This document shows positions 59,997-64,000 of a DNA stretch of 64,000 nt, piece after piece. The translations under genes were made by a program, and so were the position numbers. Below the pieces are notes generated by a model. The model was not told the origin of the DNA. It did not search any database and was given only the letters and a program-made list of their open reading frames with translations. The stretch lies in the NCBI RefSeq assembly GCF_021155775.2, contig NC_060232.1:37755089-37819088 (forward strand), in the 5' to 3' direction. The stretch is from Neodiprion pinetum. Taxonomy: Eukaryota; Arthropoda; Insecta; Hymenoptera; Diprionidae. Within the stretch, counting starts at the first letter, position 1. Each line of letters begins with the position of its first letter.

Positions 59997-62308
59997 GTGA
60001 GTCGATTTACCCCTTTCGTTTTTTCAAAAAATTTTTTCAGCCTTCAAGGGTCTACCGAATGCTTGATTCAGTTTCAGTCGAAGAACCGCGGTGGCGGAAA
60101 TATCGTGAAACCGAGGCTTGGTAATGCGACTGAATTTCATTGAAACGACATTCCCGTGGAACGGAAGTTATTTTCTCAAACTATAAACTTCAGCTGCGAT
60201 AGCAGTGTCGAATCATTTGTGAAATGAAAAAATCGCATCGTTTCAACGATTTTAATTAACTGTAAGAGCTCACTTTGATCGTAAACAAATTATCTACAAG
60301 TCGACAAATTTATGTTTTCTATTTGGTGTCTCAAAAAAAAAAAAAATAAAATAAAGTACATTAGCGAAATCATTGCGAATTATACGTTGCAGTGAAAAAT
60401 ACTTCGGCGTTACGCAAAATTCAACTTTTGTAGATTTATGAGGTCTCTTTAAAATCGTCGATATAAATTGTGTTATTCTGGTTGAAATGCATGGTTTTTT
60501 AAATTGGTTTACCGCGTAAAGGGAATATCGTTTCAACCGAACGAAACTCGATTAACTCCAGTTGCATTTTGAAATCATCGCTGTATCATATTATTGCCTT
60601 CAAAGCTCTCTGACCGAACTCCAGTATCTACGTTTGATACACCCTTGGAGGAAAACTTGCAAGAATTTTATCCAACTAAGAACATGGATGGATCGAACGA
60701 ACGAATTATTTATTTACATAAATTTTCAACTGTCAATGAAATTCCTTCTTTCTGGAATTGTTTGAATTGTTTAATTGGCCAAAAGTTGATATTTTTTTTA
60801 TTGATTTCATTACGATGCGATATGAGTAGGTATTTATAGTAATCATTAAATTTATCGCTCATCGTACGTACATCGTTATGCAAGCAATCACTGCAGATTG
60901 CCTGGCAGAGATCACCGTTTGAAACAACGACGTTGTAAAATCGGGGGACGTTAGATCAGCCCGGGGTTAAAATGAACCGGTTAAGTTTAACGACGATCGG
61001 TCAATAAAACGTATATCTATACGTATAGATTACAAGCGCAGCTGCGAGTATCAACTAACTATCAGGTTTGCAGGAGGCAACGCTAACTGAAACAGACGGT
61101 ATGAGTTACACGCTTGCAGGTTTCTACTGTTTCTACCTCGAATCACCGACACACCTGGATGTATATCGCGGTGTATGTCAGCCAGAGATTTACTCTTCGA
61201 GTTTCAAAGCCAATGACTAACGCTACGGTTATCGAGTCGATTTATGTTCGGCTGCGGGCTGCGGGAGGTTGCATATCCTTTATCGCCCAAATTTCAAACG
61301 GTATATTCCGTTTATGGTCGTCTGCTTCCGGAAATACGCTCCGAGAAAGATTCGAAAGCCTGGAAATTCCGCGGAGGAGTTACTAGTTTTGAATAGAAAA
61401 ATCGGTACAAGAGTCTATTTGAACCTCTGAACCAGTGTAATTGATTTCACTCGAAGCGTAGGTGGGTGTACTATAGAAAAGCAATGCGCGTCGCTCGATC
61501 GAATGTTTGGAAGATTTGCAACGGAATTAAAAAAGTCGACGACGATCCGCGTCGAGTCCAACCAATCGGAGCTTTTCTGATATTATTAAGTAAGTAAATA
61601 ACGTCTCTTCGTACGCCAAAGCTTTTCTATCCTCCGATAGATCTGGCTGGCAGATCTGATCCGCCGTTTATAACCGTTTAACTGAAATATCCCGGAGGAT
61701 CACGAGAAGCCGATAACTAAATTGAACAATTTTCTTATCGGCGGGTTGATCCGCGGCCAAGACAATATCATCCGGACAAAAATCACCTGCCAATGCAATT
61801 GGCTGACGGCGATTTTCGAGACAAAAATTCATCACGTAGTGAAAATCATTTGTAATTTGATTTTCTTCCGGAACTAATTTATCCGCCGTTCGTTTTATCG
61901 ACCGTATGATCTACTCGTAATATTATTATACCACAAATTGAGCGTCGCTTGCACAAACCGAATCGCATTACGCTCGTAGTAGATAGCTCTATAATAAATT
62001 ATGGTGAAAATTCTTTTGCCGTTTGTCAGCTGCTGCTGCTTTTACTGCTACGTGATATTACGTGAAAATGATTTTATCAAAAGCCGCAAGGTTTAAAAGC
62101 CCTTCAAAGGATTACCGAGTACCAAGTTTTTTCCCGTACTGCGTATCGCAGTTGCAATTATAACGAGTTCGTGCAGCGGCAATTCTCAATTCGCGAACGT
62201 TGCACGAACGGAGAGATGAATAAAAAAAAAAAAAATAAAAATCCAATTCGGGATATTCCGACAAGAACGATTCCTCGAAATTTCATTAACAAGTTTTCGT
62301 CCTCGGCG

Positions 62309-62380
62309 TGAATAAGTTTGTTATTATTATCATTATCGTTATCATTATTATTATTAGTATTATTTTCATTATTATTTTAC
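62309..62380. repeat. Degenerate (ATT/ATC)n tract
   Basis: Interrupted TTA/TCA trinucleotide run followed by an A run of about twenty bases (62399-62420). Confidence 0.8.
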
Positions 62381-62535
62381 TCCGAGGTAGGAGAGCACAA
62401 AAAAAAAAAAAAAAAAAAAAGAGTAATGATAAAATTTCTTGCCAAGGCAGGGCGATAAGAGTGACGAAGAAAGCGGCGAAGGAAGAGAAAAAAAAAAGAA
62501 AAAATAAAAGGAAAAAACCGACAACTTCCTCGACA

Positions 62536-62602
<67 letters not shown>
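62536..62602. repeat. (CT)n microsatellite
   Basis: About thirty CT units with one interruption near 62551. It yields spurious Ser-Leu and Arg-Glu repeat frames on the two strands. Confidence 0.95.
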
Positions 62603-62612
<10 letters not shown>

Positions 62613-62973
62613 TTTTAATTCACCGAACTCTCGCATTCCGCGTCCCTTATCAGTCGCTACAGGGCTTCGAGTCCTTCGAGAGATACTTCGTCGAGAATTA
62701 TACGCATACAGCAAGAGGAGTTTCATTCAGGGGATTGAGTTGGTTCATTGCTTGTTGAAGTAGCTGCTTAATTAGACTTTCCCTTCTTACACCTTCTTCC
62801 CTCACTTATTTCCCCGCAACATTCTCTGCGTATAACATATACGTATTTAAGCCGCAGCATTGATACACCCACTCTCTCTTTCACAGAGACATTATTCTCC
62901 GTCTTTTCAATCCCGTTGTAAACAAAGATAAGAGGAGGAAAAAAAAATGAAAAATCTGCTAACTTGACGAGAT

Positions 62974-62986
62974 CCCCCCCCCCCCC
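62974..62986. repeat. Poly-C tract
   Basis: About thirteen consecutive C, unusual in this AT-rich DNA. Confidence 0.85.
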
Positions 62987-64000
62987 ACCCCTTGCAAGTT
63001 TCCCTCGGAAAATTACCGTCGACGCAATTGAGAGCGAAATTTAATTCGCGTTCAACGATTTAAATTCAATCCGGTTTTTTATTTCATCGCTTTGAAGGAT
63101 CGAATTCCTTTTGAGGTATGTGAAATTTTGTGCGAGCGCAATTTTTTATTCAATAATACCTACTCGGTTGAAATCGATCGTCCGATGTCGATATCGTTGT
63201 AAAACCGGAGCTTTGCTATTTTTTTTTTTTCTTTTCTTTTTATTTTCTTCGCAAGGTTTTATTCAAGGCTTACACAGTTGGAGAAAATCGACGAATGTTT
63301 CTTAAGTAAACCTGGAGCTCGTATTACAGACACATGTAATATACATGCAGGCATACATGCGTAATGCAACGATAACTCGGTTATAGCGTCTACTTAACTC
63401 GGTACGTTACAGCGGTGTTTAAATATTGACTTGGTAATTGTCGAAGGGTGCCGGAAAGGAATTTGCCATTCAAATACCAAACTTATACGTATTCCACCCT
63501 CGATTCGCGATCTTTTCATTTACTTCCGTCGTTTCCTTCGTCGATATTCTTACGCAATTTTATACACCAATTTTAAATCGTTTCGTTAAATCAGTTTATA
63601 TTTCAATATTCTCCCGCGTTGGCTTTCGCTCTTTCTCTTAGAATATTTCAATCGATTATAACCGGAGAATTTCAATCGCTTCTGAATAACATGCATGTGT
63701 AATTATTATCGGTGTTACGCGTCTTGCGGTCCTTCGGGGGGGGTGAAAAACAATTTAAATTTCCCACCTCGAGAGACAACATCTCACGTTTTTGACTCGA
63801 GACATCGACCGTGATTAAATTTTTCTTCGAACTTACTAAACAAGTTTTTTCGCCTGCGTGATTGTTTATTAAAAAAACGAAGAAAATTAGACCCTGCAGA
63901 ACCCTGTAGGACATTATGTACTCGAGGGGAATTCTGGGGGTTCGTTAAAAGTTCGTTTTGAAAAAATGTAAAAAATCAAAAAAATACACACGCGCTGGAT

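Larger units (their letters stand above)
59997..64000. other. Probable intron downstream of the 59.74 kb exon
   Basis: No further exon could be supported on either strand. Contains low-complexity DNA at 62300-62605 and a C run at 62974-62986. AT-rich with scattered moderately GC-rich patches (60.9-61.9 kb) that may be regulatory. Confidence 0.4.

Noticed and set aside
62286..62763. 146- and 151-codon frames on opposite strands
   Set aside because: They translate the CT microsatellite and A/T runs (Arg-Glu and Ser-Leu repeats).

Overview
This is an AT-rich, intron-bearing animal genome segment, almost certainly arthropod and most likely insect. BicD, muskelin, a LITAF-domain gene and a KIF7/Costal-2 family gene are all split by short GT-AG introns. 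BicD is closer to remembered fly BicD than to vertebrate BICD1/2. An arthropod-type TCAGTC initiator with a correctly spaced DPE is also present. A hymenopteran such as a sawfly is possible, but that is a guess and I cannot prove the order from sequence alone. No bacterial, viral or CRISPR content was recognised.

Layout. (1) 0.6-3.4 kb, minus strand: the coiled-coil and C-terminal part of a KIF7/KIF27/Costal-2 protein (Hedgehog pathway scaffold), with no motor domain found upstream. (2) 3.4-4.2 kb: a likely shared, divergent promoter. (3) 3.9-7.2 kb, plus strand: a LITAF/SIMPLE-like endosomal protein with PTAP and PPSY motifs. (4) 10.1-13.9 kb, plus strand: complete muskelin, 12 coding exons, 757 aa (discoidin, LisH, CTLH, kelch; CTLH/GID ubiquitin ligase). 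(5) 17.36-26.29 kb, plus strand: complete Bicaudal D, 7 coding exons, 758 aa (dynein adaptor). (6) 26.3-59.7 kb: about 33 kb with no convincing protein gene. It holds microsatellites, three copies of a terminal-inverted-repeat element, other hairpin repeats, and two good core promoters facing right (Inr+DPE at 33.36 kb, TATA at 38.46 kb). (7) 59.74-60.0 kb, plus strand: one well-bounded coding exon (85 codons, Ser/Arg/His/Pro-rich) of an unidentified gene. The last 4 kb is non-coding with low-complexity tracts.

How the genes relate. They are ordinary single-copy housekeeping or developmental genes with no operon-like linkage. BicD (dynein transport), the KIF7/Cos2-like protein (microtubule-linked signalling), LITAF (endosomal sorting) and muskelin (ubiquitination and trafficking) share a loose cytoskeleton/trafficking theme, which I regard as coincidental. 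The right half looks like the regulatory or first-intron territory of a developmental gene whose coding part begins at 59.7 kb and runs off the window. I found no undescribed biological system. The best leads are the apparently motorless Costal-2-like gene, the DPE promoter and the small repeat families.
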